From Anthopleura xanthogrammica (lineage: Eukaryota; Cnidaria; Anthozoa; Actiniaria; Actiniidae): DNA of 64,000 nt. Location: NCBI GenBank assembly GCA_964019055.1, contig OZ025213.1, positions 11,977,702 to 12,041,701 of the forward strand, in the 5' to 3' direction. Below the pieces are notes generated by a model. It did no database searches. It was given only the letters and a program-made list of their open reading frames with translations, and was not told the DNA's origin. The translations under genes were made by a program, and so were the position numbers. Below are positions 1 to 13,388 of this stretch, in pieces (position 1 is the first letter of the stretch; the number at the start of each line of letters is the position of its first letter).

Positions 1-195
1 CATTAAAAAAGGAACAATTCTCCAGGGAATATCATTGGGCGATTTACATACGAAGGTGATTAGTTCTATTGTTAAGTGTCCATTAGAGGGAGCACAAAGG
101 CATGAATATAATTAGTATAAAACCCTCTTTGGGACAATTAAATGGCCACTAAATAGAGGTTAGCTGCCTAATATACTTGAATTATCCTGTATTAC

Positions 196-2836
196 CTGAT
201 CCTTGTTGCCAATATGAACATACGGCAGTGAACTAGAGATCAATTCATATATGACGATACCAAATGCATACACGTCAGAAAAGATAGAGTATGGGTTGGG
301 GTCTGTCATTCTTATCACTTCTGGGGCCTGAAAAACGAAAAAAAGAATGTGAAACAAAGTCAAAGCTCTCATTGCGACCACTCTCATAAGCTACCACCTC
401 TAGTTATTGCAACAATTTCGAAGGTGGTCACTTATGAGAGCTTTATATGTAACAAAAATATGGGAAGAGTGTATATCTGTATATGGGTGCAATTATTATA
501 GCACTTATTGCAAGGGTTCGACATTATAGTGTGCTGTTGATACCTACCATCCATAGAATGGAACCAGAGGGCTGTTCCGCATATTCACTACCACTCCATC
601 TTGTTTTGATCGTGGCTAATCCAAAATCTCCTATTTTTACTGTCAGGTCTTCTTGTAAGAAGATATCTGGTCACTGGTTAAGAAAAGAACTAAAATACTA
701 CAACACTATGACTTAGATCATCTGTGTACCTCATGAAAGAACACTTGTACCAGAACATTGATACCCATACACAATATCATTATCAGCAGCAGCAGCATGT
801 CTACATCATCACAAGGTTCCATCACAATCATCAACATCCTTGGTATTGATGACATTGTCACTGATCATCTTCATCATCATTATCATGGTTATCACCACCA
901 TCATTTATTATCATCATCACCATCATATCATCATCATTATCATAACTATTTTCATCATCACTATCATCAAATCATCATCATTGCCCTCATCATCGGGTAC
1001 CATTATCACCATGATTATCATTTATATACACTATTATAATCAACCATTATTGCCATCAAATCATCATCATCATTGCATCATCATCATTGCATCATCATCA
1101 TTACCACCATCACCATCATCATGTATCATCATCATGTATCATCATCATGTATCATCATCATGTATCATCATCATGTATCATCGTGTATCATCATCACCAC
1201 ATCGTCATACCATCAGAGTTTGTATAAAAGGATACTGTTAGATTTGAGATCCCGATGAATGATATTTTTAGCATGGAGATAGCTATAACACAGAACCAAC
1301 CACTAGTTAATATAAATATCTTAAGATATTCATTTAATATCATTTTATAACAAATCAACATATCAGCACTTCACCTTAGTAACATTGTTCTACTTACTCC
1401 ATGCCTTGCGCAGTCTGTCTAGCGATGTCAATCAAGCTTAATACTTCGAACTTGGTCTCCTGTACATGAAGATGACGATATAGACTGGAACCCTCGCACC
1501 ATTGTGTTACAATAGCAAGCTTAGGTTTGGACATACAACCCATGAATAGCAGTACATTAACATGACGAGTTTTCCTACAAAACACAATAAAATAACCATT
1601 AGGGAAACACATTCAATTTATTTGTTCAAAGAGAGAAGCACAGATGGCATAGCTGTGATAGCGCTCGCCTCTGACAACAATGCAACCCAGGTTTGGGTCC
1701 TGCCAGCCGGCTGAGTGCCATATATGAGTAGAGTTGCTTATTGGTCCTCTCCTGTGCTTTGTGGGTTTGTTAGTTTGTTTATTTTACATTCCAGGCATAA
1801 ATAGGGTCAACAAAATTTCTAGACTGTTCTGAGAAGTTCCAAGGGGGAGGGGAGGTTCAGGGAAGTGCAGGGGATGGCTAGTTCAAATCTTAAGTATTGG
1901 GAATTGCTTAGTGTGTGAGTGCAGCTTGGGTGGCTACTTCGTCTACCATAGAGTGGAGTGATATTTGAAAGATATGACAACTCATTCTCCCATGTAATTT
2001 AAAGTTTAAGTATTGGATGTGTTAAAGGAGGATCAAGTTCTTACCGTAACACTGATACTTCATTTTTAAAGGCTTGTAACTGCTGCGGAGTGGGGTCAGA
2101 CACGTTAAGAGTTTTGACAGCAACAGCACCTGTAAATAATGAATTATAGAGATGATAAAATATTTCATGTTTCTTGATGAAATGACTGTTAGTCTAACTA
2201 ATGCTCTTCACAGACTGAATAATTATTAGCTTGTCCTTGTTTTTTTTCCATGGCATGTCCAGGGGTTAAATTTCAATTTGAAAGTGCAGGATTTTGTAGG
2301 AGGAAAAATTCAAAAACCCAGGAAAAAACCAAGCATATTTACTCAAAGATAGTGGTAGAAATAACTGTTCTTTTAACTGGTATCTGTTAATAGACTTGTT
2401 AGGTCTCTCCCTTAATTTGAGGAATTTTTCTGTGGGTTGAATCTGATTTTCCTCCCTATGCAAAACCTAACCAACTAAGTCAATGTGTGTTTCCAAATAA
2501 TATCACCATACCACCCTACCATGGAGGAAATTGGAAATTCCCCCAGGGGGTGGGGGACCAGGAAAAAAAACAAATTACGAGTTCATATGGAAGAAATATT
2601 CTCCATGGTAAGGCGTGGATAATTTTTGGAACATTTCAATTTGAACTTGTGTCAATAAAATTTGAAGGTAATTTTCTATAACATTCAATCAGGCCTGTGT
2701 TTAATGTACTGTTTAATAACTTACCATGCCAGTTGCCCTTGTAAACAGTCCCATAAGATCCCGATCCTATTCTTGGTCCCATCTGTACCTCACCCTCTGG
2801 GATTTCCCAGTCGTCAGTAGAGTTGGCTCTCTGCCT
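196..2836 (-). CDS. BRAF: B-RAF kinase domain exons (exons 12-17)
   Basis: Six exons of 112, 85, 177, 47, 119 and 132 bp. Visible in order: N-region [10 protein letters not shown], glycine loop [13 protein letters not shown], catalytic lysine in AVAVKTLNV, alpha-C region [10 protein letters not shown], hinge [10 protein letters not shown], catalytic loop [12 protein letters not shown] in [17 protein letters not shown], then APEVIRM and the F-helix region [14 protein letters not shown]. The residue at the human V600 position is isoleucine, followed by lysine as in human. The last five exon lengths match those I recall for the human gene. The kinase is cut after NKDQ at the donor at 194-195. 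No catalytic residue in view is missing. Confidence 0.95.
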
Positions 2837-5800
2837 CTATAAACACAATGAACAATGAACATTGAAGTTCCGAATTCTTGCAAAAAAACTTATACAAAAT
2901 GAGTCCAACAGATCGATTGTTTTTGGCATCTCCAACAATGTACCTTCAGGGGCAGATCCAGGGGAGGGGTGGTGCAAGGGGTGCAAACTCCATCCCCCAG
3001 TCAACTTTGTGCCCCTACTTTGAAGATAACCAATAAAAATCAATGCAATGCAGCGCTCCTCCCTAAAGAAAATCCTGAATCCACCCCCGACCTTTAGCTC
3101 AGACCTGATGAAGTCTGTGTTTCCCCAGTACCAATAGTATAGTTCTAGTGCTATAATTTCATTTTCAACTTTTTTTTTGTGCTTGGGCTTCCCTCCATAA
3201 GCCCATCAGGCAACTTAATTGCCAGAAGCAGTTATAACCCTCAAATATCCCATGATGCATTGCTTTATAAGCTGATGTTATATGCTTTCCCACTCAAATC
3301 TTGACATTCCATACCTGTTTTCTGTTCTCTGAATCTGGAGATGACTTTGCTCGTCCTCTCGGCCACCGGAGGTTAGACGATGCACCTTTCTGAGGACTTG
3401 GGGGCTGATCACCAAATGCACTACCATTAACTAGATCAGGATTGTTGTCAATCTTACGGGGACGAATATCATTGACGTTCTTGTCAAACAAGTCTGAAAC
3501 ATGTGGGTGGGTCCTCTCACTCATATGTCGTGTTTTCAGCATCCGACTTCCTTCCCCTGCTATTAATAATCATACATTAATAATGCATTAATCTGTATAT
3601 ATAGACATATATTAGCTGTATTTACAGTACCTGAGATGGTTGCTACTTGCTGCCGAGATGAAGCGTTACGGAAGGCACCCTGAAAATAGCACATGTCAAC
3701 AGTCATGAACCAGGATTTTAGCTTGGGGGCAGGAGGGAAGGAGTGGGGGGGGGGGGGGGAGCAAAACCCATTTTCAGAACATAGGTAAGTTGCATTAACT
3801 TAATACATGACTACTTACATTTCTTGCCTTTTTACGAATGGCAAATATTGTTATACTAAACTTAAAAATTGTAACACTTATACACTCTGTCTCCCAAATA
3901 AGCTACTCTCTTTGCTATCAAGTACACTAAAAAACAAACCAACAGATGGGACAACAAACACGTATGACTCCCTCCACAACAGCAAAGGAATGTGTTTATC
4001 AGTCAAGAAGCATTTCATGTAGTCATTCTTAGTTGTTTGTTCACAATGCGAATGTAAAAATTTCCTCTAGAAAATACAAGTTCTAGATTAGGGGAAACAC
4101 TGAGAAAAACAAGAAAAAAAATCTTTGGACAACAAGCTAGAAAATGGACAGAAATATTTACATAAATGAATCATGTGAACGAGCAAATGACTATGCAAAA
4201 TGCCTGTGGGCAGAGATTCATGCAAGTTTGTAGCTGAAAACATGGCATGTTTTATCACATGAATCCAGTTTGGCCAGTTTCGTGCCTTTCACTACACACC
4301 AACCTCTAAAAACAGCTCTCCACCCACTGAATTTAGACAGACATTTGGCGCAGATATCGATCGTTCTCTAGCTATGGGTGGGTGTCCATTACAGGTTTCT
4401 TCTTGATCATCGAATTCGTTGTGTCTTGCTAACAACCTTGATTAAATCAGATACCACAGTTAAATGGATAATACTGTTTGCGCACTATAAATATGATATC
4501 ATGCATCATGCAATAACTATCAGTACAAACTGGGATTACTAACTATAAACCTTAATTACTACATTTTATGAAAAGTTTAGGAAATTCTTGTACAGTATTT
4601 TAGTTCAGATTCTAAGTTAGAAAAAGATTATTGATAGTTAATGGAATGATATTGTTTATGAGTGCAGATGACAGGAGATTCTTGCAAGAGGAAAAATGAA
4701 ATGTGGGGAAGAAATTTTAGGTTTATTAATAATTTTCTACTGAAAAAAGAAAAGATGAAATGGAACAGAAATGAGAAATGAAAATGGTCAAATGTTGAGC
4801 AGACAGACAGACATCAATAGGAAGCTTTTGAACTCTTCTAAATAGACCCCTTGCAGCACATCAGAATGCAGCTCAATTTGGAAGAAAAAACAATAGGTTC
4901 CAATTCTCAGGAGATCGAAATTCTTTTGTTTTATCTATAGCCCACCTTCGAAATATACTTCCCTTATCGCGCACAAAGGCTTCAATGTGAGGTTCCATGC
5001 TAAATGCTCAGTGATTCGTGACAGGAGAAAAGAATATAATAGCAGTTATTATGGATGCATGCAAATGAGACAACAAGCATTGTATTGAACCAATAGTCTC
5101 ACTTGTATGATTCTTAAAACAAAAGAATATCTCATTGCGGGCTCAGTTGTAATAACTGCAATTTAGCACGGAACCTCATACCGAAACCTTTGGGCATGAC
5201 AAGTGAAGGACATCTCAGAATTGGGCTATTGAGTGCTAAATTCCAATTTCATCAGAGAGTTAAATCCGCCAAGGTTTCTTACTTGGTGAATCAAATTAAA
5301 GGACATATTGTATTCCATTGTTTACATGGAGCAAATGTTAATCTTTGGTTTGGCATTAGAATAAACAAATGCTTCATGCTACATGCGACCACTATATTTA
5401 ATAGATTTTAGAAAAAAAAGAAATTAGATTTTAAGTGGAAGTGAAAATGAGATTTGTTGCCATAAATTACCATGCAATGACTTGAACCCAAAAATGATGG
5501 TATATGACCATAATAGCCCACTTTCAACATTCTGGTTGAGTTATCACACACAACCGGCTGAGTGAACATCTAATCGTGCAAAGCTTTGTTGATCAAAACC
5601 TGTGGCCCATTTCTCAAGTAGAGTATTTTTAGATAAATCATGAGATGAAATATAGAGTTTTGGACTTTTTGGACTTCTCTGAGACTTAAAATGTATTGGA
5701 TTCAATTGTCAATAGTTTTCAGGTAGAAAAAAGTGCTTAAACACAGGGCCGGCCATAACAAATCGCAACAGACTGTGATTGGTTATAAATTTGAATGCCA

Positions 5801-8800
5801 CTCAACTAGAAAGCAATTCAGAACTTGGCTCCACAAACATGTGCTTTTTACTGCAGGGCTTTATATTAAGATGTGATACAAAATTTCCTATGAATTATCT
5901 TTGATCTATTTTTTCCTTGCCGGCAATAAAATACAATATTTCTGGATAACTGACTTGCAAGAATCCCCAAGTCAATTACACTTTACAAATACTCCCCATG
6001 ACAACCAACACCATAGGCGATTATAAAATATATATACCACATTTATCCCCATTTTAGTTTATTATTTAAACCTCTGCTGTCGGTGGGTTAATGATCATGG
6101 TTAATGATCATAAACAGAAGCCCAGTGTACGTGTAGAATGTTGATCAGAATTACTGTGTATACAGTATTTATACCATAGTTAAGTTTAATGGTTTTAAAA
6201 TTTTATGCTTTAAGCTTGCAAACAATGTTTTTAAAATTGTTCAAATAAAAATAAAAAAGTCAAACTGAAAATGAACTCAATAATGTTGAATTGATTATTT
6301 AAAGGAAAATTAAAGCAATGGTCAGAGCACATGCAAGGGTGTTATATTATTAGTTAGTTTATTCAAACAAACAAGAAACAAAGAGAATACTTTCCACTAA
6401 CAATTTGAACTCCTTCCATATTTCCATAATCTTATCAAAGAAACAGTCAGTCTGCTCAGTAAACCTATAGATACGTGAGCCAGAAACAATCGTAAACATT
6501 ACTTTATACACGTCGTCCAGCGTCACCAGCAGTGGGAACACAAAAGAAGGTATTTTAGCTTAGTTTGAGAGCCAGTAAAGTTTGTGGATGGTTATATGGA
6601 AACTAATTATGGGGGTTAAATATAAGAAGGTTGTGGGGGAAAAGAGAGTTACATGTAGAGGATAATCGCAAGGTTTTCATTAGGTTTTAAAAGAAACTTT
6701 TATTTTTTTACTGGGATCTTTAGTCAGCATTTTTTTTGTGTGCTGTCAATCAAAAATGCAAATGAAATACTGTCTTTTTTTATTGACAACATTAAAAAAA
6801 TTCCATTGGACAGAAAATTTAGCTTTGCATAATGAAAATCAAAGAGTGATGAGTGAAAATTTTATTTTAGAAAAATTGGTTAGCAGTCAAATTTTTTACC
6901 TCTCTAAAGTGAAAAAATACGATTGGAAGAAAAGCTGAATTTGAAAATGTTGAGGAAGAATACATTGGAGCCTAATGAGAACCCTGGTGTAAAAAGGATT
7001 GTTCATTATTTATGCCTACAGGAGGGGCCAGTGTTCAGAAATCCCCTAAGGTGATGACTTAAAAATTAACCCCTCTCAACCTGAAACCTACTAAATCCCC
7101 CCCCTCCCTTTATTCATGAGGAGATAAGAATGTTACCCCCCTTTTTGAGTACTTTTAAAACTCCCCCCTTTTTTGAGTACTTTGGAAAAAAATTTCCCCT
7201 TACTCTGAACACCAACTCCCCCCATAGGCATAAGTAACAAACAGTCCCTAAGGGAAGGTTTGATTTCTGTAACAAGCTGTCAAACTAAGCCAGTTTTGAC
7301 CATGACATGGATTGTGTGTAGTATGCTAACAGACCTGAAAAACATCAACACAGTCAAGCATATAAAAAAGAAGCAAAGATGGCTGAGGACAAAAATGGTG
7401 AAGAAATACGAAAAAGACAAATGCATGAATTAAAGTGCACCTAACCCCTGATACAATACTTTCTGCATCAATTCTACATGAAGTGACTAGTTGAATGGTA
7501 AAATATTTCTTCATTTGAGTGTTGCGTCTTTAAGTTATGAAGGTTTATACTTCCAATATGTAAATGACCGTGATGTCACCCCAGGCTTCATTTAATATAC
7601 AAACTTTAACAGGTTCACAGAAATAGTATTTAAAAAGCATCATCATTATACTCATGGTTTCCACAATGTTTACAGTAAATTTTGGTGTCTCACAATGGCC
7701 AGTGTTTAGTATTATAATTATGTAAAACAAATAAACTCAAAAGCCTGGGGTGACGTCACGGTCATTAACATATTAAAGTATAAACCTTCATATCTTAAAG
7801 ACGCAACACTCAAATGAAGAAATATTTTACCATTCAACTAGTCACTTCATGTAGAATTGATGCAGAAAGTATTGTATCAGGGGGTTAGGTGTACTTTAAC
7901 AAAAACACTCTTCTTGACTGAGACGGTTGTAAGTATATCAGAGTGCTTCTTGACTTGACTTATAATAGAAAGTGAGCTGGTATAAGTTAATTATCTAAGA
8001 AACAAGTTGTGTTAAACAGAAACATTACGTTACATTTACCAACATTATTTACCAATGTAAGCTTGCGAAGTGACAATATAACAATAAGCTTTTTCTGAAT
8101 TAAAAAAAAACCAGGATACATTGCTGTTTAGCTTCAGTACAAACAAAACCACATAAAGCATAGTGAACGAAAGATGTTTGTATCAAAGCTAGACCACGAT
8201 AAACCATGTTCCCTATCTCAGAAAAGGCCTATAGCACCAACATTACTTTTACATATACGTATACATACACTACTTATGGTATATACACAAAAGCTGTTAC
8301 CATAGCAACAAATTTATTTTAAACTCCTATCTTTGTAAATATATCACAGGTGACATGGTAAAAAAATGAATGCATACATTCACACTTTCAATGCATTAGT
8401 ATTTGTAGTAGTAGTAGTAGGCATCCTTATACCTCACAAGATAATAGTAGTACCATGGTAGTGGTCAGTCACCGATCATGAGACTGGAGTGACGTCTCCA
8501 GGGCGCAAGCCTGGGCAGGGTATATGGAGGCCTAGTGTTGCCCAGTCATCGGGCCCCTTGGCCATGCCGGCAAAAATTTCAATGCATTGACTATGTGCCA
8601 TTGCTAAAGCAACAACTTGCGACAACTTTTAATTGCTCAAAAGTGGTACATTTGTAGATACATGAACATGAGATGTGAACACTCAAAATGTAATACAGCA
8701 GCTGTTAGCAACAAAGTGATAACGACTTGACTTGAGATTTTTACAATATTAATGATCATACATACATGCATGTAACACAAATGTACACTCATTAAAACAC

Positions 8801-11800
8801 CATATTTTATACTGTGCGGACACTCCAACCGGGACCACTTTGATAAATTAGTGTCATTAACCAATCACATTGTAATATTTAGTTCAATATTTTTAACTAG
8901 CCAATCAGATAGCACATCGATGTAAAAAGAGCGTGAGAACGTGATAATCTGATTGGCTAACGCTGTTATCAGTTCAATCTCTGTCTAGTTTACTGTTATC
9001 TGATTGGTCAGTTTTATTCAAGTGGTCCCGGTTAGTGTGTCCGCACATTAATAGAGTTAAAAATACTTAAAAACATAATTTATGGTAGTTTTTTACTTTC
9101 ATTGTTTTTTTTTGTCAAATTTATTCTTGCACAGTAACTTAATTTTTTTAGAATTTCAACTAGTTTTAGCAGTATTATTCAATTGAATGATTTCATAAAT
9201 TTTTGGGGTTATGAAAGAAAAATGTTTTCCCTCTTCCATAGAGTTTTATACTCAACTTTAGAAAAAACATTCAAAGTTTAAAACAAAAAATACTTTACAA
9301 GGTTATGCAGCATATAAACAGCAAATTTAACAATGCCAACAGCAAATTTTTTATACAAAAATAAAGTTATAACAAAAAAATTAAATGAATTGTTTAAAAA
9401 TTTAACTTTAACGTTGGATTATTTTTCTTTTCTTTTTAAATTTTTCTTTTCTTTTTAATTGTTCATTGTACACCCCTGTTTTTCCAGTTTTAAACATTGA
9501 AAATAAAATGAAAATAAGAAAGGTAAACTAGTTTGGATAACTGAAATACAAGTTTGTTATTCATACTAATTTTGTTCATTTGTTACACATACCTTAAATA
9601 AAAGTTATGTTCATCTATTGCTTGTTGGCAGAAGATCGGGATATCTGCGGCACACCTCTGATGAAACTTGTAGCCACACGTTTGACACCTAACCAAAAAT
9701 AATACTGCTGATCTTAGGATATGACTTTTAAAATTAAATACAGCCCATATATATTCCTAGGTAAGACACAGCTCCGTCAATAACAGCACTATAAGACACT
9801 TGGTACAGGCAAAATTCCAAACTGAATTGTGAATTGGCCACTTTGGAAACAAGCAAGGGACTGGGGCGAGTTTTGGATTTTAATCTAAATAACAAAAAAA
9901 TGTTTTGTCGTCTGATAAAGCATCTCAAGATTAGTAAGTCTGGCAAATTTAAACATGAATGAATGAAAAGAACCAGAATTATTGGCTTTCAAAAGTGTTA
10001 TCTTGTCCCCTGCAAACATACATTGTTTGTAAATTTAAAGGCTTGTAACTCTGTTTCTTTTTAACAGAACACGTTGAAATTTGCCAGACTTACTAATCTT
10101 GAGATGCTTTATCAGATGACAAAATTTTTTTTGCTAATTAGATCAAAATTCAAAACTCACCCCAATCCCTTGATCGTTTCCAAAGTGGGCCAATTCACTG
10201 TGCCCTGACTTAGATCAGCCCAGAGGTTGTTTCAGGGTCCAATCTGTGACTAGTTAGTCATGTCCTGACTTAGATCAGCCCAGAGGTTGTTTCAGGGTTT
10301 GATCTGTGAGTTAGCCATGCCCTGACTTAGATCAGCCCAGAGGTTGTTTCAGGGTTTGATCTGTGAGTTAGCCGTGCCCTGACTTAGATCAGCCCAGAGG
10401 TTGTTTCAGGGTTCGATCTGTAAGTTAGCCGTGCCCTGACTTAGATCAGCCCAGAGGTTGTTTCAGGGTTCAATAAAATTTTGAAGGCAATTTACATAAG
10501 GGTGTCATTTTACTACCACTACCAGAATGCACCCCTCCCCCCACCCCCCAATTTTCTTTCTCATTCAAATTTTCATTCCCTATCTAATAGAATTAGTAAG
10601 ACATTTGGTACTAATCTGACAAAGGAAAGTCTGCAAGGGATTTTAGTAGTGGTAATATATTATTGCCATATCCTGCAAATGGCCCAGTATTATTCTTATT
10701 ATTATTGCAACTTTTTACTTTTTTTTTCTTTTTAAACACAAAGTTCATGCGCATTTGATCATATTTCAAATGTTAAAATGCGCAATATCAGTATTAAATA
10801 TTATTATTATTATTATTAAAGTATTTTACCTGAAGCCAGTGAATAAAAGTCTCCTACACTTGTCACAGAATGCTAAAGTAAAAAAGGTTTTCCGCATCTG
10901 CAGGACAAAAAGATTTAATAATAAGCAGGGGTGGGTAAAGGGGTGTGAAGGGGTGTGTCCATTGGGGCACCAGACACCCCACAAATAAATCTACGTACAA
11001 ATTAATCTCAGATCAGGATTATTGATGATGTCACTATATCGTCACTTTTTTCCTTTCAGACACCCCCTTGCAAATTTCAGGATCCGCCCCTGATAAGTCG
11101 CATCCTGGGATAATATTAACAAGCTATTCCACCTTTCATGAAACCTTTGCGTGTGACAAGCGGAGCATATCTCGGAAGTGGGTTATTGCGAGCGATAAAG
11201 AAATTTCCATGTGAAAATTGCTGTCTAGTCATGGGAATTTCCTTATCGCTTGATCGGAATGAACTCTGCTGGATGTAAGTTTGATTGGCGGAAGCCAAAA
11301 TGCCAGACGTCTGGAGCCAGTTGGACAGAGAAATCTGAAAAGCACTCTAATACAGTCTATATCCTCTACTATCATTGCAATATGCATGAAAAAATACACA
11401 CGAATGAAGTCCTTAATCCAGTGTCTCATACCCAAGAAACAAAGTATATTTGGATAATCAATGGCACACACAAGTAATGCAGTTATATAAAACAAACTTA
11501 CAAAATTATGTGATATACTGCTTGTTCTTGGAAGGTCGTCAATCATTTCTACTGAAATCTATATACAACAATACATCATGAATTAACTAACATGAAAAAT
11601 ACCAGCTGTGTATAGCCTTAAAACATTATTAATGGTTTAGCTATCCATACAATCAATAGAGTACCGAAGTGTGACGTCACAATTATAATTATTTTGCTTT
11701 TGACAATTTTCGATCTTCAATTTCTATAGAGCATCAAGAAAGACGTTAACACCCCAAATTTCATGGGAATTGTTAAAAAGCAATGGAGATATGGTGTTTT

Positions 11801-13348
11801 GAATATATAATTTCCCCATACGAATCACTGTATTTTTGGCTTATGTTTGGAACCAAGCCGAAGATACAGTGATTGATATGGGGAAATTATATATTCATAA
11901 CTGTCACCATATCGCCATTGCTTTTTAACCAATTCCCATGAAATTTAGCATGTTAATGTCTTTCTTGATGTTCTATCGAAATTTTAAGATTGAAATTATG
12001 ATAAAGTCGAAAATCATTTTTATGACATCATCACTTCGGTACTCTATACAGCCCATATAACTCCAGCTGGTGTCTATGCTTTCTGTCAATAGCTAGCGCT
12101 ATTATTACAGATGCATGCAAATGAGATATTCTTTTGTTTTAAGAATCATACGAGTGAGGCTATTGGGTCAATACAATATTTGTTGTCTCATTTGCATCTC
12201 ATTTGTATCCATAATACCAGCTATTCCTTACCGAGGAAGGGTTTTCTAATATCATCACAATTTGTACAATATCTGGTGAAAGTAAATAGTCGATGAAAAT
12301 AGATATCTGGAATTGTGGCTGGTTTCCTGGTATGTTGAATCAGGAATCAAAACAGATCAAGTAAAATTGTACAGTAATCCTTCAAAAAATTTACAATGAA
12401 TTACACTCAAACCAGAAATTCATATTTTTTCCTGAGAAAAATATGCTCAAAGAAACATAAACATGATTTTTGAATTCTTCATTTCTCACCTCCTCTCCTT
12501 CCAAGTCGTAGAGATACTGATCCCACGGAATAATATCTCTATTAAACAAATATATTTCTTGATAATGAATATATAATTTTTAAGCACTAATAATAATGTA
12601 AATATTATAAAGAGATTCATAAAAATATTTCACGTTTCACATTTCACTAACAGTGTAAATTCAACTTAGAATGTGCAGTTTTGAAAAATCTCAATGCCTC
12701 CCAGCAAAAGGGGTGGAATCTTCAAGAGGTAGGATAGGAGGCTAACTTTTCTTTCTCAGTTAAGTACCAGTATAAAATAGACTTAATCCCTTTTTTCCTT
12801 TACCAGATCCAATGACATTTCCGTAAGTATTATTTCTTTGTTTGCCAGTAGCACTTGGACAAAACGCAAACAAAGAACTATATTCTCAAGGGAATGACAC
12901 ATGGTTTGAAATGGGCAAATATTACATCTCAAGTAGATAAGGCCTATTCTAATGATATTGCTAGGACTGTATCAGAGAGACGTATTCCTGGACTAGCAGA
13001 ATATCACCTGAGAAACCAAAAATTAATATTGAATTTGAACAAGATGAGCCATAAAAAGCCTTCTGTTTACAAATATACAGTCCCCAACTGGTTGAAACTA
13101 ATATCAACCTGGTTACCTAACGATGATAGGTGAATAGCAATATCTAAGATGTAGCTAATTATAGCTGCCATACTTAATGGTATATATATAAGCTGTCTGG
13201 TTCAAAATTGTTATGCTCATAATTACAATCTCAAAAATATTATGAATATCAGTGAATATCTAATGAGACATAGTCAACTTTTTAGTTGTGCAATCAATAA
13301 TAACCAATCGCCATTCACTGTTCACCCCTTAAGCCTTTTTTGAAATAG

Positions 13349-13388
<40 letters not shown>

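Noticed and set aside
758..1258. His-rich and Ile-rich frames on the plus strand
   Set aside because: Produced by an ATC microsatellite within a B-RAF intron.
12855..13133. 92-codon plus-strand frame
   Set aside because: It begins inside a MITE copy and runs into plain intron sequence of the opposite-strand B-RAF gene.
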